A DNA stretch of 24,608 nucleotides from Nitrospirota bacterium (GCA_021829515.1 JAKBPM010000015.1:1-24608); one strand, 5' to 3'. Counted from the first letter of the stretch, positions 7,411 to 14,739 are shown. Notes: generated by a model not told the origin, from the letters alone. Numbers and translations: made by a program.

Positions 7411-9265
7411 GTTTCACCAAGGCTCGACAATCGTGGTACTCATGTTCAGCGATGTATTTGTCGAAGGCGATTTTGTACCGGACCGCCGCTTTTCGGGAGT
7501 CGGTGACGACCATCGCTTTGGCTTTCCCTCCGATTTTGGGAAGCACCTTTTCCCGGAAATGCTCGATGATAATCGCCACCTTCTGGGCGATATTGTGGGG
7601 ATGAAGCCGTAGATAACGTCCAAGGGCCTTGGAGGCTTTGTCAAGGGGAAGTTCTTTGTCTTCCTTTCCGGTATGGGCCAGTTTGTAGAAGGCTTTATAA
7701 CTCACATAGTTTTGGAGAACATCGAGGATAAACCCTTCTTCAATCGCCTGGCGCATGGAGTAGACATGAAATGGTTCCGGTTTTCCGTCCGGTCCGGGAC
7801 AGCCGAAGATCTCAAGGGTCTTGGCTTTGGGTGTGGCAGTGAAGGCAAAGGTGGAAAGATTCTCCGGACGCTTTCGGGAGGCCATGATCCGGTTGACGAC
7901 ATCCTCTGATGTGAGTTCTTCTTCCGGATCCGTCTCTTCACCCTCGCTCGAAGAGAGAACAGCCTGAAGCTTCTGGGCGGCCGATCCGGTCTGGGAGGAA
8001 TGGGCCTCGTCGATAATCAGGGCGAATCGGCGTTTGGAGAGGTCTCCAACTTTCTCCATCACGAACGGGAACTTCTGAAGGGTGGTGATGATGATGGGCT
8101 TCCCTTCTGACAAGGCCTGGGCCAGTTGTCCGGAATTCTCGTCGATCTTCTGGACGACCCCTTCCTTGTGCTCAAACTGGTAGATCGTTTCCTGGAGTTG
8201 CTTATCCAGAACCTTCCGGTCGGTGATCACCACGACGGAGTCGAAGACCTTATCCCCTCTCTCGTTGTGGAGCGAGGCCATCCGGTGGGCGACCCACCCG
8301 ATGGTGTTGGATTTCCCGGATCCGGCCGAATGCTGTATGAGATAGGAATGGCCCACCCCTTCCTTTTTGGCCGCACCTACCAGCAGCCGGACCGCTTCCC
8401 ATTGATGGTAGCGGGGAAAGATCAGAGTTTCCTGGATCTTCTTCTTTCCCTCGGATTCAGTTTCCTTTTTCTCTATGGTGAGGAAATTTCCCAGAATATC
8501 GAGCCAGTTGTCTCGCTGCCAGATCTTCTCCCAGAGATAGGAAGTGGCATAGCCGAGAGGGTTGGGAGGATTCCCCGCTCCCTCGTCGTGGCCCTGGTTG
8601 AAGGGAAGGAACCGGGTATGAGCCCCTTCTAGTCGGGTCGTAATAAAGACCTCATCTGTAGAGACGGCAAAATGAACCAATGCCCGTGTCTTGAAGGCCA
8701 ACAAAGGTTCATTCTCTTTGGCGACAGGATCCCTTGGAAGCCGGTCTTTTTGATATTGCCGGATGGCATCCCGGATGTTCTGGGTCAGATCGGTCTTGAG
8801 TTCGGCGGTGGCCACCGGAAGGCCGTTTACGAAAAGTCCCAGGTCAAGAGAGTTCTGGTTATGCCGGGAATAATGGAGTTGACGGACAACGGTCAGTCGA
8901 TTGGATGCATAGTGGGTCCATAGGAGCGGATTGGCATCGTGGGCGGGACGGAACTGGCAGAGAGAGAATCTTGCATCCCGGTCCTTGAATCCATGCCGCA
9001 AAAGAAAGAGGGTTCCGTGCCTGTCGAGCTGTTCGGCGACTCTTTTTAGAAACATGGATTCGGAGTGACTGTTGTGCCAACGGACAAACTTGGCCCATTC
9101 ACTGGGTTGGGTTTCCTTGACGAAATCCAGGAGGTCTTCGGGATAGAGAGCCAGTTCTTTGTCGTATTTGGTGTCGGATCCTTCCTTCCAGCCATGGGTC
9201 CCCAGGTATTCGACGAGTTCCTTCTCGAAGACGTTTTCCTTGTGGACCTGGTGGAGGTCGGTCAT
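7349..9265 (-). CDS. hsdR: Type I restriction endonuclease subunit R, C-terminally truncated
   Basis: A 638-residue product whose N-terminal two thirds is a good HsdR. It has a nuclease domain with Asp141 and Glu155-x-Lys157 (ATAELKTDL), Walker A SAGSGKS at 313-319, DEAH at 419-422 and TATPK at 476-480. HsdR proteins of this type are usually around 1,000 residues. Here family-like sequence stops near residue 617 (DCRALV) and the last 21 residues are unrelated, so helicase motifs V-VI and the C-terminal subunit-binding region are missing. The cut falls about 150 bases from the truncated tRNA, so loss of the 3' end is probably tied to recombination at the island border. The ATG overlaps the upstream gene's TGA (ATGA). 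Without its motor C-terminus and with hsdM also broken, restriction by this copy is unlikely. Confidence 0.85.
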   Translation of the reverse strand: MTDLHQVHKENVFEKELVEYLGTHGWKEGSDTKYDKELALYPEDLLDFVKETQPSEWAKFVRWHNSHSESMFLKRVAEQLDRHGTLFLLRHGFKDRDARFSLCQFRPAHDANPLLWTHYASNRLTVVRQLHYSRHNQNSLDLGLFVNGLPVATAELKTDLTQNIRDAIRQYQKDRLPRDPVAKENEPLLAFKTRALVHFAVSTDEVFITTRLEGAHTRFLPFNQGHDEGAGNPPNPLGYATSYLWEKIWQRDNWLDILGNFLTIEKKETESEGKKKIQETLIFPRYHQWEAVRLLVGAAKKEGVGHSYLIQHSAGSGKSNTIGWVAHRMASLHNERGDKVFDSVVVITDRKVLDKQLQETIYQFEHKEGVVQKIDENSGQLAQALSEGKPIIITTLQKFPFVMEKVGDLSKRRFALIIDEAHSSQTGSAAQKLQAVLSSSEGEETDPEEELTSEDVVNRIMASRKRPENLSTFAFTATPKAKTLEIFGCPGPDGKPEPFHVYSMRQAIEEGFILDVLQNYVSYKAFYKLAHTGKEDKELPLDKASKALGRYLRLHPHNIAQKVAIIIEHFREKVLPKIGGKAKAMVVTDSRKAAVRYKIAFDKYIAEHEYHDCRALVKHLVMQCIPGDFFAVFLPFSK

Positions 9266-9495
9266 AGGCGGGGGGGCTCCCGGTGAAGTGTATTGTGTCG
9301 ACGCCGATCGTTTTCTTCCATGAAATCTTTGAAGTCCGATTCCTCCATGTCGTTCCAGGAACCAGCGAAGGAAAGAACGCTGTTTCGGGGATCCTCCCGA
9401 AAACCCCTGAGAAGATCCAGAACTTCCTGGAGTCGCTCCCCAGGAATCTTGTCAATCATTTCCAAGATCCGGGATCTCAGGAAATCCTCAGGCAT
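9262..9495 (-). CDS. Small antitoxin-like protein (VapB/DUF2281 style), orphan
   Basis: A 77-residue acidic protein: an amphipathic N-terminal helix (IDKIPGERLQEVLDLLRGF), then SVLSFAGSWNDMEESDFKDF, and an Arg-rich tail. The pattern resembles small antitoxins that accompany PIN-domain or RelE toxins, but no partner toxin gene is adjacent. It overlaps the hicB stop upstream by 8 bases, and its own TGA overlaps the hsdR ATG as ATGA, so it is translated as part of the chain. A run of seven C codes for part of its C-terminus. It may also be a modulator of the neighbouring proteins; family assignment is tentative. Confidence 0.5.
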   Translation of the reverse strand: MPEDFLRSRILEMIDKIPGERLQEVLDLLRGFREDPRNSVLSFAGSWNDMEESDFKDFMEENDRRRHNTLHREPPRL

Positions 9496-9700
9496 ACATC
9501 AGCCGTCCCTTGGGCTCGGGGATCGGTCGACCCAGTTCCCGGGCGGTTTGGATCCATTCTCCGATCACGACTTCTGCGTTTGCCACTGCTTCCTGGTAGG
9601 TGGCTCCGTCGGACATGCATCCCGGAAGTTCCGGTACCTCGACGATGTAGGACTGATCCTCCAAACTCCAGTAGATGATGAGTTCATAGCGAATCGGCAT
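9488..9700 (-). CDS. hicB: HicB-like antitoxin
   Basis: A 70-residue protein with the HicB partial RNase H-like fold signature: YELIIYWSLEDQSYIVEVPE, then LPGCMSDGATYQEAVANAEV and a terminal helix. HicB neutralises HicA. This version has no C-terminal DNA-binding domain, so it is the short form. Two consecutive ATGs follow GGGAGGAA; I take the second, which has 5-base spacing, although the first (9703) is possible. It overlaps the end of hicA by 17 bases. The order toxin then antitoxin is usual for hicAB. Confidence 0.85.
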   Translation of the reverse strand: MPIRYELIIYWSLEDQSYIVEVPELPGCMSDGATYQEAVANAEVVIGEWIQTARELGRPIPEPKGRLMYA

Positions 9701-9950
9701 CATTTCCTCCCAGTTTGTGCCGGACGATGACCATCCGGATCTGTTTGACCTGATAAGCCTTGGCTTGGCCACCCCGAGGCTGGATATTCAGAATTTCCGG
9801 AATGCCGTCTCGGGTAAAGATGTGATGATCTCCACGAATTCGTTGTTCGAACCCCAATGATACCAGCAGGCGACATAGGCTGTCGAAAGGGATGTTGTTG
9901 TCGGATCGTCCGGAAAGAATCCGGGCCAGTATCTTGGTTTGCTCACCCAT
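9684..9950 (-). CDS. hicA: HicA-like toxin (mRNA interferase)
   Basis: An 88-residue protein with the HicA double-stranded RNA-binding-like fold: LCRLLVSLGFEQRIRGDHHI, in which His42 or His43 is the catalytic candidate, followed by IQPRGGQAKAYQVKQIR. HicA toxins cleave mRNA. The ATG lies inside the end of hsdS with an 8-base overlap (ATGGGTGA), so translation is coupled to hsdS. A start further upstream at 9998 would overlap hsdS more and is less likely. The toxin is therefore expressed from the same transcript as the specificity subunit, an arrangement that could protect the RM module from loss. Confidence 0.82.
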   Translation of the reverse strand: MGEQTKILARILSGRSDNNIPFDSLCRLLVSLGFEQRIRGDHHIFTRDGIPEILNIQPRGGQAKAYQVKQIRMVIVRHKLGGNDADSL

Positions 9951-11298
9951 GGGCGATTTCCCGTTTCTTAAATCCCGAAGGAACGACCTCCCGCACATCG
10001 ATCTTTCCTGTCACAGCTGCCGTGATCAGGGAGGAACGATATCCTTTCAGAAGTTCGATGAACTTTCGGGCTTCTGAAAGGAGGGTATTGATACGGGAGG
10101 TTTGGTGGTCGAGGAAGGAAATGATTAGATTTTGTTCCTTCTCAGGGGGGAGAGCAATCATAACCTCTTTAAGTGATTCGCGGTTGATTTTCGGCATTGC
10201 CACTCGTTCTGATTCCAAAACCGCGAGAGCTGAGAAAGGTTCTGACAAGATAAACCAATATAAGAAATTATTTTTCAACCCATTCTGAGAGTGAAGGGGA
10301 TACATATCTGCACTGCATAGACAATCTTGTGGGGCAATACAGACCTTCCTAAGGGCTGGACGGATCTTACTATAAATAATGTCTCCAGATTTACAAAAAT
10401 ATTTCCCACTTTCAGCACTTTGCTCTGAAGCTGTTTCAAGATCCAATAATCGACCTGAACCAGATTCAATATGGTTTGGCGCTATTAAAATCATTGATGA
10501 ATATTGTCCCTCTTCAGGATTAACTTGGCCTTCAGAGATACTCACACAACGTTGTAATTTCATTACCTCCCAATGCTCCGGCACCTCACCTAGCCATTCC
10601 ACTCCGGAATCCTTCATTTTCACCGTTGGATCCAGCCCTTTGGTGACCGCATGGGAGATCAAGGCTTGCCGGTATTCTTGAAGAAGAGAGATCAGGCGTT
10701 CTTTCTCAGAAATGAGGTTGTCGATACGGGAGGTTTCCTGGTCGAGGAAGGAGACAATAGATTTTTGTTCTGATTGATGGGGGAGTGCAAAGATCAGATT
10801 CTCAATTGAATACTTTCCCAAGGCGTAACGAGTCATTCCAGTGGCTTCGACTTCGAATGCGGATCGAACAAAAATGCTTTGGAGCAGATAGTGTAAGAAT
10901 TCACCCTCAGCCACAATTGGACGAAGGATTGCCAAGTGATATCCGCAGACCAGTCCAAAAATATCCTCCTCCACCAAAGCTGGAATGCCGATATCTGAAG
11001 GGTCTTCCGAATCTTTGGTGATAACGACATCGTTTTTCTGAAGAGATAGCCGTTTGATCTGTGAATCACTTGCGGTTGCAGACATGAATTCGATCTTTGA
11101 AGTAATGTGCGTGTTGTTATACACATCGAGATAGTTGCAGAGCCTCACAATCTTTTGCCCTTCGACCGTGTGCTTGTCTACGTTACTCAACCGGACATCT
11201 GCAATATGCTTCAGTCGCTTCACCTCCCAATGCTCCGGTACCTTTCCGATCCACTTAACGCCAGTCTCTTTGTATCTCGGGTAGGGTTTGTGTGTCAT
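9943..11298 (-). CDS. hsdS: Type I RM specificity subunit S (left module)
   Basis: A 451-residue HsdS with two half-repeats, each opening with a variant of YK-x-x-GV-x-W-(I/L)-G-x-VPEHWEV: near residue 10 (YKETGVKWIGKVPEHWEV) and again mid-protein (KDSGVEWLGEVPEHWEVM). Each half has a variable target-recognition domain, then an ALPHQSEQKSIVSFLDQETSRID or ALPPEKEQNLIISFLDHQTSRIN helix. The second recognition domain (about 10140-10580) is AT-richer than its surroundings, as expected for swapped domains. I start at ATG 11298, which overlaps the upstream stop as ATGA; a longer frame to 11463 would run deep into the upstream gene. The protein looks intact although its partners HsdM and HsdR are broken. 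Confidence 0.9.
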   Translation of the reverse strand: MTHKPYPRYKETGVKWIGKVPEHWEVKRLKHIADVRLSNVDKHTVEGQKIVRLCNYLDVYNNTHITSKIEFMSATASDSQIKRLSLQKNDVVITKDSEDPSDIGIPALVEEDIFGLVCGYHLAILRPIVAEGEFLHYLLQSIFVRSAFEVEATGMTRYALGKYSIENLIFALPHQSEQKSIVSFLDQETSRIDNLISEKERLISLLQEYRQALISHAVTKGLDPTVKMKDSGVEWLGEVPEHWEVMKLQRCVSISEGQVNPEEGQYSSMILIAPNHIESGSGRLLDLETASEQSAESGKYFCKSGDIIYSKIRPALRKVCIAPQDCLCSADMYPLHSQNGLKNNFLYWFILSEPFSALAVLESERVAMPKINRESLKEVMIALPPEKEQNLIISFLDHQTSRINTLLSEARKFIELLKGYRSSLITAAVTGKIDVREVVPSGFKKREIAHG

Positions 11299-12155
11299 TG
11301 GGCAGTCCATCCGATTTCCCGGAGCAAAAGGCCGACAAGGTTGACCGCGCATTCCGCATCTTCTTCGATGATTGATCGTAATGAAGAACCTTTTGTGACT
11401 TGTCGCTCCTGTTCGGACGATTTTCCTCGCGGGTGAAGACGATTGATGATTGAAGCCGACCATTTAGCAAGGACTTTGTCATTGGGTATTAGGTCGATGA
11501 TCTTGGCTAGGTCCTTTCCGTGTGCTTGTTGTCCAATCCATGTGGAAAGAATGGTTCTTGTGGTTTCTCGAGCCACGTCCACGGTTGGAGTCGCCTGTTG
11601 CCGGTGAATAGCGTCGACCAGAGCATCCAGGGCCTTCTGCACAGGTATGACATTGATTATTTTTCCGACCTTATCGGTTATCACACCTGCAAGCTCTGGA
11701 ACGACACCGAGGAGAGAGTTCGCACAAAGAGTTATGAGGACATGCCCGATGGTGATTTTCTCTACCCCAACGATCCGCCATTTTGTTTCGAAGCCATCCC
11801 TTCCAACATGGATACTGTGGCCAATGATTTTTTCTGGATTTGTATCGGGTTTCCATGGTTCGTAAGAGGCTTCAGGCTTCAGGTTTCCCCAGTTATACGC
11901 ATGACCGCTATCCACTTTTACCTGATCCCATTTGTGTGCGTCCTTTCTGCCAACATATAACCGTCCCCGTCTAATGCGTGTCACAGGGTCGAAGTTGTCT
12001 TCCCGAAAAACCACATCATTCATACCGAGGGTTACCATGCTGGTGGCGAAAGGACATGAGGCAGGGCTGATGACTGGTTGTGGCTGGATCGTGCGAACGG
12101 CATGTCCGCTACCTTCATAGAAGACATCATTCCAAAGCGCCAACCTTTCTAACAT
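11295..12155 (-). CDS. Unrecognised 286-residue protein inside the RM/Abi operon
   Basis: I do not recognise this family. The ATG has an excellent GGAGG 7 bases upstream (12163-12167), and the TGA overlaps the hsdS ATG as ATGA, so it is a genuine translated gene. The N-terminal half (to about residue 130) looks beta-rich with many aromatic and Arg/His residues (for example GRLYVGRKDAHKWDQVKV and GHAYNWGNLKPEASYEPW). Hydrophobic segment 135-165 (ITIGHVLITLCANSLLGVVP) is followed by a helical C-terminal half with LAKIIDLIPNDKVLAKWSA and INRLHPRGKSSEQERQ. There is no signal peptide and no nuclease or ATPase motif I can name. Placement between an Abi gene and hsdS suggests a defence or anti-phage role, but that is only context. 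Confidence 0.75.
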   Translation of the reverse strand: MLERLALWNDVFYEGSGHAVRTIQPQPVISPASCPFATSMVTLGMNDVVFREDNFDPVTRIRRGRLYVGRKDAHKWDQVKVDSGHAYNWGNLKPEASYEPWKPDTNPEKIIGHSIHVGRDGFETKWRIVGVEKITIGHVLITLCANSLLGVVPELAGVITDKVGKIINVIPVQKALDALVDAIHRQQATPTVDVARETTRTILSTWIGQQAHGKDLAKIIDLIPNDKVLAKWSASIINRLHPRGKSSEQERQVTKGSSLRSIIEEDAECAVNLVGLLLREIGWTAQ

Positions 12156-12167
12156 CCTGGTACCTCC

Positions 12168-12221
12168 TCAATCCATCTCAATCCATTCCACCGCGGAGTC
12201 TTTATATTCTGGATAGCTCAA
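12168..12221 (-). pseudogene. Relic of an hsdS start (17 codons)
   Basis: Directly overlapping the Abi stop (TTGA), a 17-codon frame reads MSYPEYKDSAVEWIEMD if TTG starts it, then stops. This matches the conserved opening of HsdS proteins and parallels the start of the intact hsdS next door (PYPRYKETGVKWIGKVPEHW). It breaks off exactly where the first recognition domain would begin. It looks like the stump left when the 286-residue gene entered the operon or when hsdS was replaced. Confidence 0.65.
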
Positions 12222-13135
12222 GCCAGCACTCTCCAGATTTTTTGTTGTCTCCAGTCCTCTTTGAACCCCATCTCCTTTGGAGAGATCGTTGGATGAGACT
12301 CTAGCAGACAAATGAATCTCCTATGCCAAGTGGAACGAGGGGAGACAATGCGTATGAGATAGGCCAGCAATGTCATCGTATTTCCAAGTCGACCATCCTC
12401 TACCGGGTTGAACGAATTTGCCAGTCCAGCGGGTTTTTTTCTCGGAATTTGCATTTTCATGGAAAACGATCGATTCCAGATTCGCCCATGATGCGCACAG
12501 TGGTTTCGGACGATGGACAAATGATGGGTAAACGATACCAGGACTTTTTCATCCAGTTCATAGGCATCGGCGATATGCTGGCGGTCGGTAGGATTTTTAA
12601 GATTTTGCAGCCAGCGGGAAATGTGCCCCAGGGCCATCAGTTCACAGGCAACCCAGATGGGCGGGAGTTCTAAATGGTTATAGTTGTTTCGGTAATGCTC
12701 GGCAAAGACCTCCCGGCTTCGCCGATATTCTTTTTCGAGTTCCTCCTTGCAAATCTCCCACACATCCCGTCGTCGAAAGAGATCCGGATCGGTATGGGCA
12801 AAAGAACCGTACTTCAATGCCAGGGAGTGAGCCCATCGAGCGCGTAAAGAAATTTCCACCCGCTCAATGGCATCGAGGAGCAACATGCGAAGTTCACGGT
12901 CGAAATCGTACAGCAGAAGGATCTCTTCCAGCGTGGTGCCACTGCGAAACGCATGTTGCCCGCTGGCATCTTTGGATTCAAAGGGCAACCAATAGGCCCG
13001 AAGCCTGTAATAGTTGATGTGGGTCAAAAGGTGACGGGCGTGCTCCCGGTCCGGGATGGACAAGCCACGTTCAAGGAGGAGATCTATTTGCTGGTCGATG
13101 GTCAGGGGGGGCTTTGGAAAGGAGACTGACGTCAT
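12218..13135 (-). CDS. Abi_2 (AbiD/AbiF-like) abortive infection protein with HEPN-type motif
   Basis: A 305-residue protein of the Abi_2 family. The N-terminal part has PLTIDQQIDLLLERGLSI and INYYRLRAYWLPFE (about residues 40-53), a family hallmark. The C-terminal half carries RNHCAHHGRIWNR, in which Arg210 and His215/216 form the R-x4-6-H motif of HEPN ribonucleases. AbiD and AbiF-type proteins stop phage growth by killing or arresting the infected cell, presumably through RNA cleavage. The ATG lies 15 bases after the U-tract of a terminator-like hairpin. It is the first gene of the minus-strand chain leading into the 286-residue protein, hsdS, hicAB and hsdR, a common place for Abi genes beside type I RM systems. 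Confidence 0.85.
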   Translation of the reverse strand: MTSVSFPKPPLTIDQQIDLLLERGLSIPDREHARHLLTHINYYRLRAYWLPFESKDASGQHAFRSGTTLEEILLLYDFDRELRMLLLDAIERVEISLRARWAHSLALKYGSFAHTDPDLFRRRDVWEICKEELEKEYRRSREVFAEHYRNNYNHLELPPIWVACELMALGHISRWLQNLKNPTDRQHIADAYELDEKVLVSFTHHLSIVRNHCAHHGRIWNRSFSMKMQIPRKKPAGLANSFNPVEDGRLGNTMTLLAYLIRIVSPRSTWHRRFICLLESHPTISPKEMGFKEDWRQQKIWRVLA

Positions 13136-13150
13136 TGTCCGGCCCTTAAA

Positions 13151-13188
13151 TCAAAAAACCCGCCTGGTGCGCATCGTTGAGAGGCGGG
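13151..13188 (-). terminator. Intrinsic terminator-like hairpin in the leader of the Abi gene
   Basis: On the minus strand a 7-bp GC stem (CCCGCCT with AGGCGGG; arms at 13182-13188 and 13159-13165 on the plus strand) is followed directly by TTTTTT (13153-13158). A second CCCGCC immediately upstream can pair with the same 3' arm. The hairpin lies between a good promoter and the Abi ATG, so it is either an attenuator or the end of a short RNA of about 50 nucleotides. An 8-codon frame inside it (13151-13174) would read MRTRRVF and stop in the U-tract, but it has no Shine-Dalgarno sequence. Confidence 0.65.
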
Positions 13189-13207
13189 GCGGGTGTTGTT
13201 GGTTCTG

Positions 13208-13236
13208 ATCCTACCGAAGCTTGGTCGTTCTGTCAA
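13208..13236 (-). promoter_or_regulatory. Sigma-70-type promoter upstream of the Abi/hsdS/hicAB operon
   Basis: On the minus strand a perfect TTGACA (13231-13236) is followed after exactly 17 bases by TAGGAT (13208-13213), four of six matches to TATAAT. Transcription would begin near 13200 and run through the hairpin into the Abi gene 65 bases later. It is the clearest promoter in the window. Confidence 0.65.
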
Positions 13237-13499
13237 TTTGCCGGAAGAACGAAAGAGGACATTTCGTCCAATGATAAACTTTTTGGGAGTGTTCGCCTCC
13301 GCTGAAAGCAGACCGGATTTCCCATGGATTCTTGGAGGATCGAGAAGATCCACCCGAACGGCTTCCTGGGACAGGATCAAGTCTTCAAAGTTGTGCTGAA
13401 TCACCCACATTGACCCTTTTTTGACATAAGGCCGTGTCCGGTGGAGACAACTCATCCGGAGAGAAATGCAACAGAAGGAAACGTGCGGATCGGGCCAGA

Positions 13500-13996
13500 T
13501 CACTCGGTCACTTTCTCCAATAGTTCCATTATTCGGGACTCCACAGCCTTGAGATCCTCTTTGATCTCTTCCAGAGGTCGAGGGGCTTGTAAACATAGAA
13601 ATACCGGTTGAAGCTGATCTCGTATCCCAACTTCCCGATTTTCCCATCTTTTTCATCCCGGACCTCATCATTGATCCATGCATCCGGAACGTGCGGTTTC
13701 ACTTCCCGTTCGAAATATTCGTAGATGTCCCCTTCCCCATTTCCGGCATCTCCCTTAAACAGGGGACTACCGTTCAAGACAATCCCGAACCGGCTTCCTC
13801 CTTCATCCGAAGGTCTCATCTTTGAAAGAAGGTGGAGAAGGAACAGAAGGCTTCCATCGGAGACTCGATGAAGTCCAGGTCCGAACCGGCCCCCGTATCC
13901 TTTTCGTGCATGTTCATTGCGAACGACATCTTGAATTTTTTTCCAGTCCACCCCAAAGAGAGGATTGGAGAGCATGTAATCGAACCTCTCCTTTTT
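13500..13996 (-). pseudogene. hsdM: hsdM remnant (type I methyltransferase), internally deleted and frameshifted
   Basis: The frame opens inside the catalytic core ([18 protein letters not shown]) and continues through [20 protein letters not shown] and [18 protein letters not shown]. It then jumps to the C-terminal end ([26 protein letters not shown]). A one-base frameshift moves it to [18 protein letters not shown], with the stop at 13500-13502. So the N-terminal domain, most of the S-adenosylmethionine-binding part and a middle section are gone. The catalytic NPPF tetrad reads NPLF. Homology begins abruptly near 13996, where an unrelated basic frame (from 14117) abuts. Order and strand fit the original hsdM of the left module. 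The 263 bases between its stop and the promoter hold no recognisable gene. Confidence 0.8.
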
Positions 13997-14107
13997 TATG
14001 CTTGAATTTAAAATGCTTAGGTCTTGGCTTTAGCAGACATTGTTTCATGAAATGTTCGAGTTGCTGCTCCACAGGTGCTGCATGGTATTTGCGGATTTTT
14101 TTCTCTC

Positions 14108-14293
14108 TCATTTCCACATTGAGAGGAAGTAACTTTGTCCCTTCATCATCTCCACCAGATCCTCCGCTCTCAGATGCGTATATCTCGCCAACATCTGAAG
14201 CGTCTTGTGCCCCATGATGGTTCTGACCTCCATCGTATCAAAACCCTTCCCAAGAAGCCTGCTTGTGATGGCCTCGTGACGCAGGTTGTGGAA
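14108..14293 (-). pseudogene. Tyrosine recombinase 3' end fragment (copy A)
   Basis: About 61 codons in one frame encode only the last part of a phage-type integrase: FHNLRHEAITSR (His-x-x-Arg), IMGHKTLQML (second His) and LARYTHLRAEDLV with the tyrosine nucleophile. Everything upstream is missing. The fragment begins three bases after the stop of the lipoprotein gene and ends in TGA at 14108-14110. It aligns with two other integrase ends in this window (copies at about 14740-14905 and 24342-24605), all on the same strand. A small basic frame of unknown meaning starts in its stop region (GTG 14117) and runs into the hsdM remnant. Confidence 0.75.
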
Positions 14294-14296
14294 AAA

Positions 14297-14734
14297 TCAA
14301 GGAGATTTTGAAACTGGTTTCGGTTTAATCGTTGATGTATTGGGCTGATTTTGGGTTTGATCAAGTTCCACATGTATTATTTTTTTGTCAAACTCTTCCG
14401 CTCTTCCATCAATTACATCCACGATAAGTCCGGGAATGATGTCGTTCCAGATGTTTCCTAATGTTGCCTCAAGCCAATGATCGAAGTGGCTATTTAAAAC
14501 TTGGGTTTGTGTCTGGTACCCAGGTTTCGTGATTTCGATCGTATAATCAGATCCTCTCTTCAGGTCTATCGTAGCAGGTGTCACTCCCTGTTCGCCGGAA
14601 CTTACAATGAATTTGGCTCCGTCCGGATTGCTGGTGATTGTTACCGGTGCCTGTGAATCATTTACAATTGTTGCACAGCCTGAAAATATGGAAATAATGA
14701 TTGCGGTCAAAAAATACGGAAGGAATCTTTTCAA
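14297..14734 (-). CDS. PEGA-domain-like lipoprotein
   Basis: A 145-residue protein with a lipoprotein signal peptide (FLTAIIISIFSGC, Cys19). A domain typical of PEGA-containing lipoproteins follows: VTITSNPDGAKFIV, GVTPATIDLKRGSDYTIEI and KPGYQTQTQVLNS, then WLEATLGNIWNDIIPGLIVD. Such proteins sit at the outer membrane or cell surface; molecular role unknown. The start is TTG, supported by GAGGAG 5 bases upstream. Codon usage is AT-richer than the RM genes. It lies between two tyrosine-integrase 3' ends in the same orientation, so it appears to be captured cargo. Confidence 0.78.
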   Translation of the reverse strand: MKRFLPYFLTAIIISIFSGCATIVNDSQAPVTITSNPDGAKFIVSSGEQGVTPATIDLKRGSDYTIEITKPGYQTQTQVLNSHFDHWLEATLGNIWNDIIPGLIVDVIDGRAEEFDKKIIHVELDQTQNQPNTSTIKPKPVSKSP

Positions 14735-14739
14735 GAGGT

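Noticed and set aside
9270..9276. C7 tract (coding strand) just before the left hsdR start as a phase switch
   Set aside because: The tract is short, lies in the last codons of the small antitoxin-like gene, and the hsdR it would control is already truncated.
11299..11463. Upstream extension of the left hsdS (ATG at 11463)
   Set aside because: It would overlap the 286-residue gene by about 170 bases, and the added residues do not look like HsdS; the ATG at 11298 gives a standard ATGA coupling and the family's usual opening.
13132..13683. A 183-codon minus-strand frame covering the hsdM remnant, promoter and hairpin
   Set aside because: Its 5' half is hsdM DNA in the wrong frame, and its 3' half runs through the TTGACA/TAGGAT promoter and the terminator hairpin.
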